Origin: Youngiibacter multivorans
GTDB lineage: Bacteria; Bacillota; Clostridia; Clostridiales; Clostridiaceae
Assembly: GCF_017873395.1 (NCBI RefSeq)
Contig: NZ_JAGGKC010000001.1
Location: forward strand, 124,001 to 188,000
DNA: 64,000 nt
Direction of reading: 5' to 3'
Positions 7,462 to 15,108 of the stretch are shown here, piece by piece. A program made the position numbers and the translations under genes. Positions within the stretch are counted from its first letter, which is position 1; every line of letters begins with the position of its first letter. The notes below the pieces were generated by a model. It did not search any database and was not told where the DNA came from. It saw only the letters and a program-made list of their open reading frames with translations.

Positions 7462-7833
7462 ATGGCAAGCAAATTTTTAATAGTCAAGGAAGAAGGCAAA
7501 TTCAGGTTTCACTTGAAAGCGGTAAATGGCGAGCTTATTTTAAGTTCGCAGCCTTACACAACTCTTGAATCATGTAAGAAAGGCATTGAGAGTATTAGGA
7601 CCAATGCTCCTATAGCACCTATAGAAGATCAAACTGTTGAGGGATTTGAAACAGAGAAGAATCCGAAGTTTGAAGTATATGAATATAAGAATGGCGATTA
7701 TCGCTTTAGGTTAAAGGCGAGAAATGGGGAACTTATTGGTACTGGCGATAGATACAAATCGAAAGCTGGATGTATGAATGGTATTGAATCAATCAAGAAA
7801 AATTCTGTAGAAGCGATTATCGTAGAAGAATAA
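7462..7833 (+). CDS. YegP family protein (two DUF1508 repeats)
   Basis: 123 residues made of two tandem DUF1508 units, each with the pattern 'KF.V.....RFHLKA.NGELI..S..Y....C.KGIESI..NA' (about residues 1-50 and 65-118; 'FRFHLKAVNGELI' and 'YRFRLKARNGELI'). YegP-like proteins are small, soluble and often induced by stress; their biochemical role is not established. The ATG 8 nt after AAGGAGG is the start; an in-frame TTG 10 codons upstream lacks a ribosome site. Single gene, closed by the terminator at 7865-7908. Confidence 0.88.
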   Translation: MASKFLIVKEEGKFRFHLKAVNGELILSSQPYTTLESCKKGIESIRTNAPIAPIEDQTVEGFETEKNPKFEVYEYKNGDYRFRLKARNGELIGTGDRYKSKAGCMNGIESIKKNSVEAIIVEE

Positions 7834-7864
7834 ACCAGAGTAATTTTGTGCGAGCAGATTGCGT

Positions 7865-7908
7865 AATCACCGTATTATTCAGAAATGGTGGATAATACGG
7901 TGATTTTG
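7865..7908 (+). terminator. Rho-independent terminator after yegP-like gene
   Basis: Perfect 14-bp arms AATCACCGTATTAT/ATAATACGGTGATT with a 13-nt loop, followed by TTTGTTT. Could also serve the convergent esterase gene weakly. Confidence 0.88.
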
Positions 7909-7973
7909 TTTATGACCTGTTTGTGTCTTCCAAACTAAGGTAAGACCTCAATAGTGGGAATTTAAGCATTCTT

Positions 7974-8792
7974 TTACAAATTCCTTAACCAAGTTTCAGC
8001 CATATCAATCCAGCTTTGGCATTCCTCCTGGACACAGGAATGATCCTGATTGTCTGTCAGTTCATTGGCCAAGGACAATCCATGGCCTCCTCTTTCATAC
8101 ATATGGAACTCGACAGGAATCTTATGCTGCATTAGAGCCTGAACCCATAATAAGGAATTTTCTGCAGGTACGGTGTCATCTGTGAATGTGTTCCATATGA
8201 AAGTTTTAGGAGTTTGAATGCCTACATGCTTTTCTAGAGACACCATCTTCTGGAATTCACTTTTCTGCCAGTCCTTACCAAGAAGGTTCTGTATACTCCC
8301 CTCGTGCCGGTAAACTGGATCTGCTGTTATCACCGGGTATCCAAGAATAAGTGCGTTGGGTCTTAGCAATTCGCTTTCACATCCACACAGTTTTGCCAGC
8401 TCTGGACTATTCCAGTAAACTCCATAGCTTGCTGCAAGATGACCTCCCGCAGAAAACCCCATGATTACGATTCGTTCGATATCAATATGCCATTTTTCGG
8501 CCTTACTCCTAAACATTGCTACACATTGGGCTACTTCCCTTAGAGATACAGGAAAGCAAACAGGTGCAACAGAATACCGTAGTACCGCTGTGTGATACCC
8601 CATAGACATTATCCGAAGGGCGACAGCTTCGGCTTCTCTGTCTGTTGTCCTGTGGTATCCACCTCCAGGGCAAATAAGTACAAGAGCGCGCTTTGAAATA
8701 GGGATCTCCGCAGAGTCATCCCAAAGATATGTTCTCAGGTTTGCATAATCGGATGAACCTTCTGCTTTAATCTTTATAACCTCATGTTTCAT
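7974..8792 (-). CDS. Alpha/beta-hydrolase, acetylesterase / BD-FAE-like
   Basis: A 272-residue cytoplasmic esterase. Oxyanion-hole motif 'CPGGGYH' at about residue 41, nucleophile elbow Gly-Phe-Ser-Ala-Gly-Gly-His at 112-118 (Ser114), a catalytic-acid segment 'NTFTDDTVP' and the catalytic His in 'RGGHGLSLAN'. This arrangement fits acetyl-xylan or short-chain acyl esterases that deacetylate sugars or oligosaccharides. The ATG with AGGGAG about 6 nt upstream is chosen; a TTG five codons earlier would overlap that site. A 110-nt fragment of a close paralogue lies at 39031-39144, also on the minus strand. Substrate not deducible. Confidence 0.88.
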   Translation of the reverse strand: MKHEVIKIKAEGSSDYANLRTYLWDDSAEIPISKRALVLICPGGGYHRTTDREAEAVALRIMSMGYHTAVLRYSVAPVCFPVSLREVAQCVAMFRSKAEKWHIDIERIVIMGFSAGGHLAASYGVYWNSPELAKLCGCESELLRPNALILGYPVITADPVYRHEGSIQNLLGKDWQKSEFQKMVSLEKHVGIQTPKTFIWNTFTDDTVPAENSLLWVQALMQHKIPVEFHMYERGGHGLSLANELTDNQDHSCVQEECQSWIDMAETWLRNL

Positions 8793-9048
8793 AAAAAACT
8801 CCCTCAATTGCTTTCAGCACATTCAATGCTTTCGTTCATTTTCACCATTGTAGCATTTCTCAAATGCTCACTCAATTGTCCAATTCAAGCACATGAAGTG
8901 GAATTGATTGAAATACAATCAAGGGATGGAGATAAACCAATTATTTGTGAATAATTCCTTCATACATAAGTTAAGGGGCTTTTTTTAGTTACTGCAAATT
9001 GCAATTGGGTTTAAAGAAATACTTTACAAATCACTGATTATCAGGTAA
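8793..9048. other. Divergent spacer between the esterase and marR
   Basis: AT-rich, no gene. It must contain the promoters for both divergent units; no clear -35/-10 pair stands out except AT-rich hexamers near 9020. Confidence 0.4.
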
Positions 9049-9076
9049 GTTGTAGGTACAACAATTGTATGTACAA
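9049..9076. promoter_or_regulatory. Tandem MarR-type operators
   Basis: GTTGTAGGTACAAC (9049-9062, perfect 6-2-6 palindrome) is followed at once by TTGTATGTACAA (9065-9076, perfect 5-2-5). Two adjacent dyads of the same half-site, ending 30 nt before a marR start, are the usual pattern for MarR autoregulation. Binding by this MarR is inferred. Confidence 0.7.
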
Positions 9077-9106
9077 CTAGTTATGATCATTAAAGGAGAT
9101 TATGAA

Positions 9107-9541
9107 ATGCGAGAAATATCGCCACGTAAGAGTCCATGCTACTGTATAAACCTGAAACGTGCAACAAATACAATAACCAAGTTCTATGACAAAAAGATGG
9201 AGAGCGCAGGTCTGACAGCGAGTCAGTTTTCACTTCTTAACGATATTAGGTTGTTGGGGACATGCAGTAAAGCGGAGCTGTCTGAATATGCGAAGCTTGA
9301 TAAATCAACAATCACAAGGAATCTGTTAATTTTAAGGGATAAGGGTTACGTAAAGGACTTATCAACTAATGGAAGCAGGGAAAGCCAGGTGTCCTTGACA
9401 GATTTAGGACTGGAGAAGATTGAAGAGGGTAATATGGCATGGAAAGAAGCTCAGGAATATATAAAGGAAAAGGTCGGTGGTGAAAACATCGTACAACTCA
9501 AAAAAATCCTTGATGTGATTGAGAATGATTTAAGCATATAG
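9107..9541 (+). CDS. MarR-family transcriptional regulator
   Basis: 144 residues with the MarR winged helix: 'LTASQFSLLNDI', recognition helix region 'YAKLDKSTITRNLLIL' and the wing 'RESQVSLTDLGLEKI'. The N-terminus has 'CYCINLKRATN', with two Cys that could sense oxidants or electrophiles. AAAGGAG lies before the ATG. It is the first gene of an operon with an Fe-S reductase-like protein (18 nt downstream) and an old-yellow-enzyme protein, so the inducer may be a quinone or electrophile handled by those enzymes; this is inference from context. Confidence 0.9.
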   Translation: MREISPRKSPCYCINLKRATNTITKFYDKKMESAGLTASQFSLLNDIRLLGTCSKAELSEYAKLDKSTITRNLLILRDKGYVKDLSTNGSRESQVSLTDLGLEKIEEGNMAWKEAQEYIKEKVGGENIVQLKKILDVIENDLSI

Positions 9542-9559
9542 TTTTTGAGGAGGGGTATT

Positions 9560-10588
9560 GTGTCTACTGCTGCTGAAATAAAGGAATACGGGCGATATTT
9601 GGGATATTGCAGAGTTGGTATAACTACAGCTGATGATTTTGATGAGTATTTGGAAGTATTGAGTTCAAGGGATAATTACGAGTTTATCCAAAAGAACAAT
9701 ATCGTGACATATGACCCCAAAAGGCTTATGCCTTCAGCAAAATCAATTATAGTTCTGCTTCTTGACTATAAACAAAAATCCATACCTGAAAATTTGGATA
9801 ATATGATTGGAAGCATCTATCTGGACAGGTGTTATGACCCGCAGCCAGGCTCGCTTAATGGGGCCAGGCTAAAATTGATGGCTGAACACCTGAAAGAATT
9901 GGGCTGTGAAGTGAGAACTGATATAAGCATACCAGCGCGCTGGGCAGCTGCCAGAGCCGGGGTTGCTACAATCGGCAGAAATAATTTCGCATATGCTGAC
10001 GGAATCGGATCATACGTAATGATTTATACCCTGGCAGTTGATAAAGAATTGGATTATGATACTCCGACATTACAAAACAAGTGCCCGGAAAATTGCACAT
10101 TGTGCATTGACAGCTGCCCAACACAAGCTATACTGAAGCCATTTCATCTAAACCCTAAGAAATGTATCCCGTATAATAACTGGGCGACAAAGGAAGTTCC
10201 TGTTGAGCTGCGTGAAAAGTTAGGAAGCAGAATCCATGGATGTGATAAATGCCAGCAGGTCTGTCCAAGAAATATAAAAGTAAGGGATAAGCTTGTGCTG
10301 CCAAAGGATGAGTATCTGGAAGAACTGTCAAAGGACCTGACACTTTCTGCCATTTTAAACATGGATGATGAATTTTTTAAAACCAGGATACAACCAATCA
10401 TGTACAACTATATCTCCAAACCCAGGTTGTTTCGAAGAAATGCAATAATTGCCATGGGCAATTCAGGTGACAAGACTTATATCAAGGATCTGGAAGTGGC
10501 TATGAATAGTGATGATGATTTGATAAGCAGATACGCAGGATGGGCACTGGAAAATATTAGGATGAATCAGGGCAACAAATCAGAGTAG
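9560..10588 (+). CDS. QueG-like double [4Fe-4S] protein with C-terminal HEAT-type repeats
   Basis: 342 residues, related to epoxyqueuosine reductase QueG and reductive-dehalogenase-like Fe-S proteins. The N-terminal part has the 'GVATIGRNNFAY...GSYVMIYTLAVD' region of the corrinoid-type fold. Two ferredoxin-like Cys clusters follow: Cys-x3-Cys-x2-Cys-x3-Cys-Pro and a second set ending 'GCDKCQQVCPRN'. The C-terminus has helical HEAT-like repeats ('RRNAIIAMGNSGD'). It differs enough from true QueG, and its operon partners (MarR, OYE) are not tRNA-modification genes, so a reductase of a small molecule is more likely. GTG start chosen, 6-9 nt after GAGGAGG. Confidence 0.8.
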   Translation: MSTAAEIKEYGRYLGYCRVGITTADDFDEYLEVLSSRDNYEFIQKNNIVTYDPKRLMPSAKSIIVLLLDYKQKSIPENLDNMIGSIYLDRCYDPQPGSLNGARLKLMAEHLKELGCEVRTDISIPARWAAARAGVATIGRNNFAYADGIGSYVMIYTLAVDKELDYDTPTLQNKCPENCTLCIDSCPTQAILKPFHLNPKKCIPYNNWATKEVPVELREKLGSRIHGCDKCQQVCPRNIKVRDKLVLPKDEYLEELSKDLTLSAILNMDDEFFKTRIQPIMYNYISKPRLFRRNAIIAMGNSGDKTYIKDLEVAMNSDDDLISRYAGWALENIRMNQGNKSE

Positions 10589-10605
10589 AAAGGGAGGATT
10601 TTTAA

Positions 10606-11670
10606 ATGAACAAGGCATTAGAAGAGGTAAAGCTGACTAATCTAAGTTTGAAAAACAGAATTGTAAGATCTGCAACAGTGGATCCGTTCGGAAACCTTGA
10701 CGGAACTGTGTCTGAGGAGCAGGTGAAGCTTTATGAAATCTTGGCTGAGAATAATATTGGGCTTATTATTTCAGCTATGAGTTACATTACACCAGCGGGT
10801 AAGGTTGGAAGAGAACAGAATGCAATCTGTGATGATGAATTCATTGACAGCCATAGAAAGCTCGTAGATACAGTGCATCTAGCCGGGTCTAAAGTCATAC
10901 TCCAAATCAGCCATTGCGGCTCCGGATCAATGAGTCTTGACGGGATGCCGCCGGTGGCACCATCACCTGTTCCATATCCCGGCTCGGATGTTGTTCCCAG
11001 AGAGCTGACTGTTCCTGAAATTGAATTGATAATTGAGCAATTTATTGAAGCAGCTGTAAGAGCAAAAAAAGCTGGTTATGACGGTATTCAGTTACACTGC
11101 GCCCATCAGTATCTGCTTTCGGAATTTCTTGATCCAGTATACAACAAAAGAGATGATGAATACGGATCGAGCATAATGAACAGATTCAAAATATCAGAAC
11201 AGATAATCCGTGGCTGTGTCAGAGAATTGGGAGTTTCATATCCAATTTTCATAAAGGTCAATTCCAATACTGCGGGGAATGATGATGAGTATTATAATGA
11301 CCTGATTTATGTTGCCAAGAAATGCAAAGAGCTGGGAGTGGCTGCAATAGAATACAGCGGCTATAATTTCACGCCGCTTGGAAGGAAAGGTCTTCACAAT
11401 TATTACCTTGATAGGGTATCAGACATCAGGAGGGAGGTTGACATACCTGCCATCCTGGTCGGGGGAATCAGGAGCTTTAAAGATATGGATACTGTGCTGG
11501 ATAGTGGTATTGACATGCTTTCAATATCAAGGCCATTCATTTGTGAACCTGACCTGGTGACAAGGTTGATTTCAGGACAGGAAGAGGCAAAATGCACAAG
11601 TTGCAGTAAGTGTTTTTATTTATACAGGAAAGAAGGAAGACGATGCATATTTCATGAAAAGTTAGATTAG
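10606..11670 (+). CDS. NADH:flavin oxidoreductase / old yellow enzyme with C-terminal Cys cluster
   Basis: 354-residue TIM-barrel FMN enzyme of the OYE/2,4-dienoyl-CoA-reductase group. Seen are the N-terminal 'LKNRIVRSATVDPFG', the active-site 'QLHCAHQYLLSEFLDP' (His-x-x-His type pair in 'HCAHQYLLS'), and FMN-phosphate-binding 'VGGIRSFKDM' and 'SISRPFI'. The C-terminus has Cys-x2-Cys-x2-Cys and a fourth Cys 11 residues later, enough for a [4Fe-4S] cluster, but the NADH/FAD domains of the long enzymes are absent. Third gene of the MarR operon; the QueG-like protein may supply electrons. Its last 74 codons are duplicated as a fragment at 14320-14541. Confidence 0.9.
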   Translation: MNKALEEVKLTNLSLKNRIVRSATVDPFGNLDGTVSEEQVKLYEILAENNIGLIISAMSYITPAGKVGREQNAICDDEFIDSHRKLVDTVHLAGSKVILQISHCGSGSMSLDGMPPVAPSPVPYPGSDVVPRELTVPEIELIIEQFIEAAVRAKKAGYDGIQLHCAHQYLLSEFLDPVYNKRDDEYGSSIMNRFKISEQIIRGCVRELGVSYPIFIKVNSNTAGNDDEYYNDLIYVAKKCKELGVAAIEYSGYNFTPLGRKGLHNYYLDRVSDIRREVDIPAILVGGIRSFKDMDTVLDSGIDMLSISRPFICEPDLVTRLISGQEEAKCTSCSKCFYLYRKEGRRCIFHEKLD

Positions 11671-11759
11671 CATGTCATTTTTCCCATAAGGTGATAATTT
11701 GAGATAACAGAAAAACTCTCTGTCCAGTAACACTTAGCGATTCGGACTTAGCAACTCTG

Positions 11760-12532
11760 ATTTGGAAAAGACCAGGGCTCGCCACAGGGACTGGGTGGCA
11801 GACTTACCAACAAGCGGCTTTCTTTACCCGGAATTCATAGACCGAAGCTCAGATGTCAATTCATTGATCTACTATACAAAAAATGTCAAGAACCCACATC
11901 CTGACATAATTGAGAATGTCCTTGGGCGCTCTGAAAAGCAGACCACAGCCATAATCAGGGATTCTTTCGACGCTATGGTTGTGAATCCTTTGCTACTGAT
12001 GAAGGATTCTTGGTATTCATGGAACTTCAGGAAAACCTAAATGCCATGGTTGAGGAATTTGATGCAACATATGGATACGCTGATGCCAATCCAGTTTCCC
12101 TGACTTTGAAAGACTTGCAGGATTTTTTGAGCGATGTCGGTGTTTCGGAAGAAATATCTGAAGAGCTTGAAAAAGCCTTCTTAGAATACTTTGAAGATGA
12201 CTATCCATTGACGGAGACACTTCTGGATTCTAAACTCTTCAAGGCTAATGAGCAGAGGAAGAAGGAGGGAAAGCTAATTAAGCAAGTAGAGACACTTCAG
12301 GCAAGCTTGAACAAATGAAGCAGATCAGTGAAGAACGGTAAAGTTAGAAGGTATCTTATAGGCTGAAACAGTTCCGGATTCTTTTGATTTATCATTTGAC
12401 ATCGTACGTCACGTGACTCCTGATAAGATACCTCACATCAAGTCTATGGTGATTGACGGGCAGAAATGTATATTGATTCCTGTGAACGATGATGAACAGG
12501 CTACAGTCAACGGAAAGACCGGATTGTTATAA
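11760..12532 (+). pseudogene. DUF4317 family gene, frame-broken
   Basis: Three successive frames carry consecutive parts of one DUF4317 protein: 'FLYPEFIDRSSDVNSLIYYTKNVKNPHPD' (about 11815-11910), then 'MVEEFDATYGYADANP...EELEKAFLEYFEDDY' (about 12020-12300), then 'FDIVRHVTPDKIPHIKSMVIDG' to the stop at 12532. At least two frameshifts separate them and the N-terminal third is missing. DUF4317 is a clostridial family of unknown function. The intact terminator at 12541 shows that this was once an expressed gene. Confidence 0.75.
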
Positions 12533-12540
12533 AAAAGATG

Positions 12541-12583
12541 AAATGCAGATCACTATCCGGTGTTTAATGATTTGCATTTTTTT
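12541..12583 (+). terminator. Terminator of the DUF4317 remnant
   Basis: AAATGCAGATCA pairs with TGATTTGCATTT (one bulge), followed by a run of seven T. Good rho-independent structure. Confidence 0.8.
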
Positions 12584-12672
12584 GCCAAAAACGTTCAGAC
12601 GATTCTATACCAAATAGTATAATCTTGCGGGTATAGTCTTGCATATAATATTGAAGTGGAGAGAGGGATACT

Positions 12673-13983
12673 ATGTTAGGAATTATTGGATTATTGATGG
12701 CAATCCTTGTTCTTGTGGTCTTAGCCTATAAGGGAGTGGGCGCATTTCCGATTACAATAGTAGCAGGCTTCATTGTAATCCTTACTAATGGTATGGACAT
12801 CTGGGAATCATTTTCAGATGTCTATATGAACGGATACCTTGGCTTTTTTAAGAATTACTTCTTCATTTTTGCTGCCTCATCTCTCTATGCCAAGCTGATG
12901 GAGGAATCTGGAGCTGCAATAGCAATTGGCTACAAGTTTGTTGACTGGTTTGGTTCAAAAAGGGCTGTGCTTATCGTATTTATGATTACTGTCGTCCTGA
13001 CATATGGAGGCATAAACCTATTCATAGCCATATTTGCTGTAACACCGATAATAATGGTTCTCTTCAAGGAGGCTGACATCCCAAGGCGACTGGCTATAGG
13101 AGTTTTTGTGGCTGGCTCTGGTACAGTTAGCCTGTCAGCCTTACCTGGATCACCGTCACTCGCGAATGTCATACCTACCAGATATTTGGGAACATCAATC
13201 ACTGCGGCACCTGTTCTTGGAATCATAGCAGCAGTAATGATGGCTCTAATGATACTTGTGTATCTGAATTGGGAAGAAAATCGACTTAGGAAGGCAGGAG
13301 AGCATTTTTCGTATATCCCTGGAACAGACCATAGGATGTATGAGGTGGATAAAAACTCGCTTCCGCCAGCAGGAATATCATTCATTCCGCTTGCTATTGT
13401 GATAGGGATGATCATAGGGCTCAAAGAAATAATACCTAATGCAGCTGCGCTAATTGTCCTTGCTATGATAACGGCATCTGTAGCTGTACTTGCTTTCTTC
13501 TGGAGCAGGATAAAGGACAAGAAAGCGACAATCAATACAGGTTTAGGTGGTGCGATTGGTGCCATTGCAGGACCCTGTGCAGTTGTAGCATTTGGAGCTA
13601 TCGTTCAAGAGTCCTCATCCTTTATAGATGTCGTAGGTTGGATTAACAGCCTCCGAATGAATCCCTACTGGACGAGTATCATTGCGACAGGGATTATGTC
13701 AGGTGTAACAGGTTCGTCATCGGGAGGACTAACAATCACACTACAGACATTTGCTGAGCAGTTTAAGGCGTCGGGTGCTAATCTGTCGATACTCCACAGG
13801 CTCATCTTGATTGCATCAGGAAGCTTTGCTTTGCTTCCACACTGCTCTGCATTTTTTTTGATGTTCGGCTGGCTTGGGCTTACTCACAAGGAAGGCTACA
13901 GGTTTGTCGGAGTAGTGGGTGTCATAATTCCATTTATAACCTTAGTGGTGCTTACAACGTCAGTTATTGCAATGGGGTTATAG
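12673..13983 (+). CDS. GntP-family permease
   Basis: A 436-residue polytopic membrane protein with about 12 hydrophobic segments and the hallmarks of the GntP (gluconate:H+ symporter) family: an N-terminal 'GAFPITIVAGFIVILTNG' block, the internal 'GINLFIAIFAVTPI' and 'SGTVSLSALPGSPSLANVIP', and the C-terminal 'SGVTGSSSGGLTITL' loop. Family members carry gluconate, other hydroxy acids or 3-hydroxybutyrate; the substrate here cannot be told, and no catabolic gene is adjacent. GAGAGAGGG precedes the ATG. No regulator is linked. Confidence 0.9.
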   Translation: MLGIIGLLMAILVLVVLAYKGVGAFPITIVAGFIVILTNGMDIWESFSDVYMNGYLGFFKNYFFIFAASSLYAKLMEESGAAIAIGYKFVDWFGSKRAVLIVFMITVVLTYGGINLFIAIFAVTPIIMVLFKEADIPRRLAIGVFVAGSGTVSLSALPGSPSLANVIPTRYLGTSITAAPVLGIIAAVMMALMILVYLNWEENRLRKAGEHFSYIPGTDHRMYEVDKNSLPPAGISFIPLAIVIGMIIGLKEIIPNAAALIVLAMITASVAVLAFFWSRIKDKKATINTGLGGAIGAIAGPCAVVAFGAIVQESSSFIDVVGWINSLRMNPYWTSIIATGIMSGVTGSSSGGLTITLQTFAEQFKASGANLSILHRLILIASGSFALLPHCSAFFLMFGWLGLTHKEGYRFVGVVGVIIPFITLVVLTTSVIAMGL

Positions 13984-14028
13984 TGACCTTGCAAAGAAAA
14001 ACTAATGTCGGACTTAATCGACTCGAAA

Positions 14029-14065
14029 AAACACTGACTCCCAATTTATGTGAGGATCAGTGTTT
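14029..14065 (-). terminator. Decayed duplicate of the DUF2200 terminator
   Basis: AACACTGA and TCAGTGTT arms flank an imperfect centre. It corresponds to 644-686 and lies at the same distance from a broken DUF2200 gene. It may still terminate the GntP transcript, which ends 46 nt upstream. Confidence 0.6.
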
Positions 14066-14084
14066 CGAAGTCTACAGTGTTTAT

Positions 14085-14320
14085 TTCCTCAAAATCTTAT
14101 CTATTGTCTTTTATTTTGCAAGCTTATCAACAAGTTTATCCAGATATTGGATTTCCCGCATAGTGAATTCTTCGATATTCTCCACCCTGATACCGCAGAT
14201 TAAGCCCTTGATCAGGGCACATTATGGGTTAAGATTTGAAGCTTTCTGAAAGAAAGCTTCAAATTCTGTCTGCTTTTCAAGTTCTTCTTCAAGTTCTTCC
14301 TGGCTGTATCCTGTAACCTG
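14085..14320 (-). pseudogene. DUF2200 pseudogene (3' two-thirds)
   Basis: Minus-strand sequence parallel to 709-945 at the nucleotide level, with frameshifts and substitutions that break the frame (for example in the 'LDGLSFGAF'-encoding region read on the opposite strand). The 5' end of the gene is replaced at about 14320 by a fragment of the OYE gene in opposite orientation. It is an eroded duplicate of the gene at 703-1053. Confidence 0.75.
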
Positions 14321-14541
14321 CCATCCTGGTCGGAGGAATCAGAAGCTTTAAGGACATGGATACTGTATTGGACAGCGGAATTGACATGGTCTCATTATCA
14401 AGACCATTCATCTGTGAATCTGACCTAGTGACAAGGCTGATTTCAGGACAGGAAGAGGCAAAATGCACAAGTTGCAGTAAATGCTTCTATCTTTATAGAA
14501 AAGAAGGAAGACGATGTATATTTCATGATAAGGTGGAGTAG
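14320..14541 (+). pseudogene. Duplicated 3' fragment of the OYE gene
   Basis: Matches 11447-11670 closely: 'DMDTVLDSGIDM..LSRPFIC', 'KCTSCSKCFYLYRKEGRRCIFH' are kept, ending at TAG. It lacks the barrel and most of the FMN site. The junction with the DUF2200 remnant lies within 'TCCTGTAACCTGCC' at about 14314-14327. Expression is unlikely. Confidence 0.8.
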
Positions 14542-14730
14542 TGTGTAAGCAGCATTTGTTAGATATTTGGGTATTGGATTAATTTCCAAATGCTACTGTA
14601 GTCTGAAGGAATTCAATAAGTGGCCAGTTTCACTTCACTCGAAGAAACTGAGCTTGTAGTTATGGACTGCAAGGTAAAACCTCGATAAACTACAGCTTTA
14701 GGCATAATGGATAGGTTCTAACGAATTTAA

Positions 14731-14767
14731 GGCACCAAAACAGCTGATAAGACTGTTTGGTGCCTTT
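14731..14767 (+). terminator. Rho-independent terminator
   Basis: GGCACCAAAACAG pairs with CTGTTTGGTGCC (one bulged A), followed by TTTT. It stands alone in the 14542-15108 spacer, after the OYE fragment, and probably once ended that transcript. The rest of the spacer holds no gene. Confidence 0.8.
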
Positions 14768-15108
14768 TGAACAGGCTCAATCTTCATACATAATTAACTA
14801 ATCAGAAATACTTTAACTGTAATGAAGTGCTAAGTTTTAGACAAGACAGGTGATTTCAATATATGACTGCAGCATCGCCTTACGCGCTTCCCCCCCGGCA
14901 TATCTGATTTTAACGATGTATTTATATCATCTTATCTAAAATGGAACTAATTGTGTTGAATTAGTAGGGTGTGTGAAACACATTGCATATTCGGAACGGT
15001 GCCATAGAATGTATGAAAATCCACGCCTTGTTATGGATATGATTTGTGTTAAGTATCATAACCCTAAGATAAAAAAAGGTTAATCTGGTTGAAAGTGAGG
15101 TAAAACAA

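Noticed and set aside
9560..10588. Naming the Fe-S protein queG.
   Set aside because: Similarity is to the superfamily; operon context with MarR and OYE does not support tRNA queuosine modification.
12930..13565. A 211-codon minus-strand frame opposite the GntP permease.
   Set aside because: No ribosome site or family resemblance; it mirrors membrane-helix codons.
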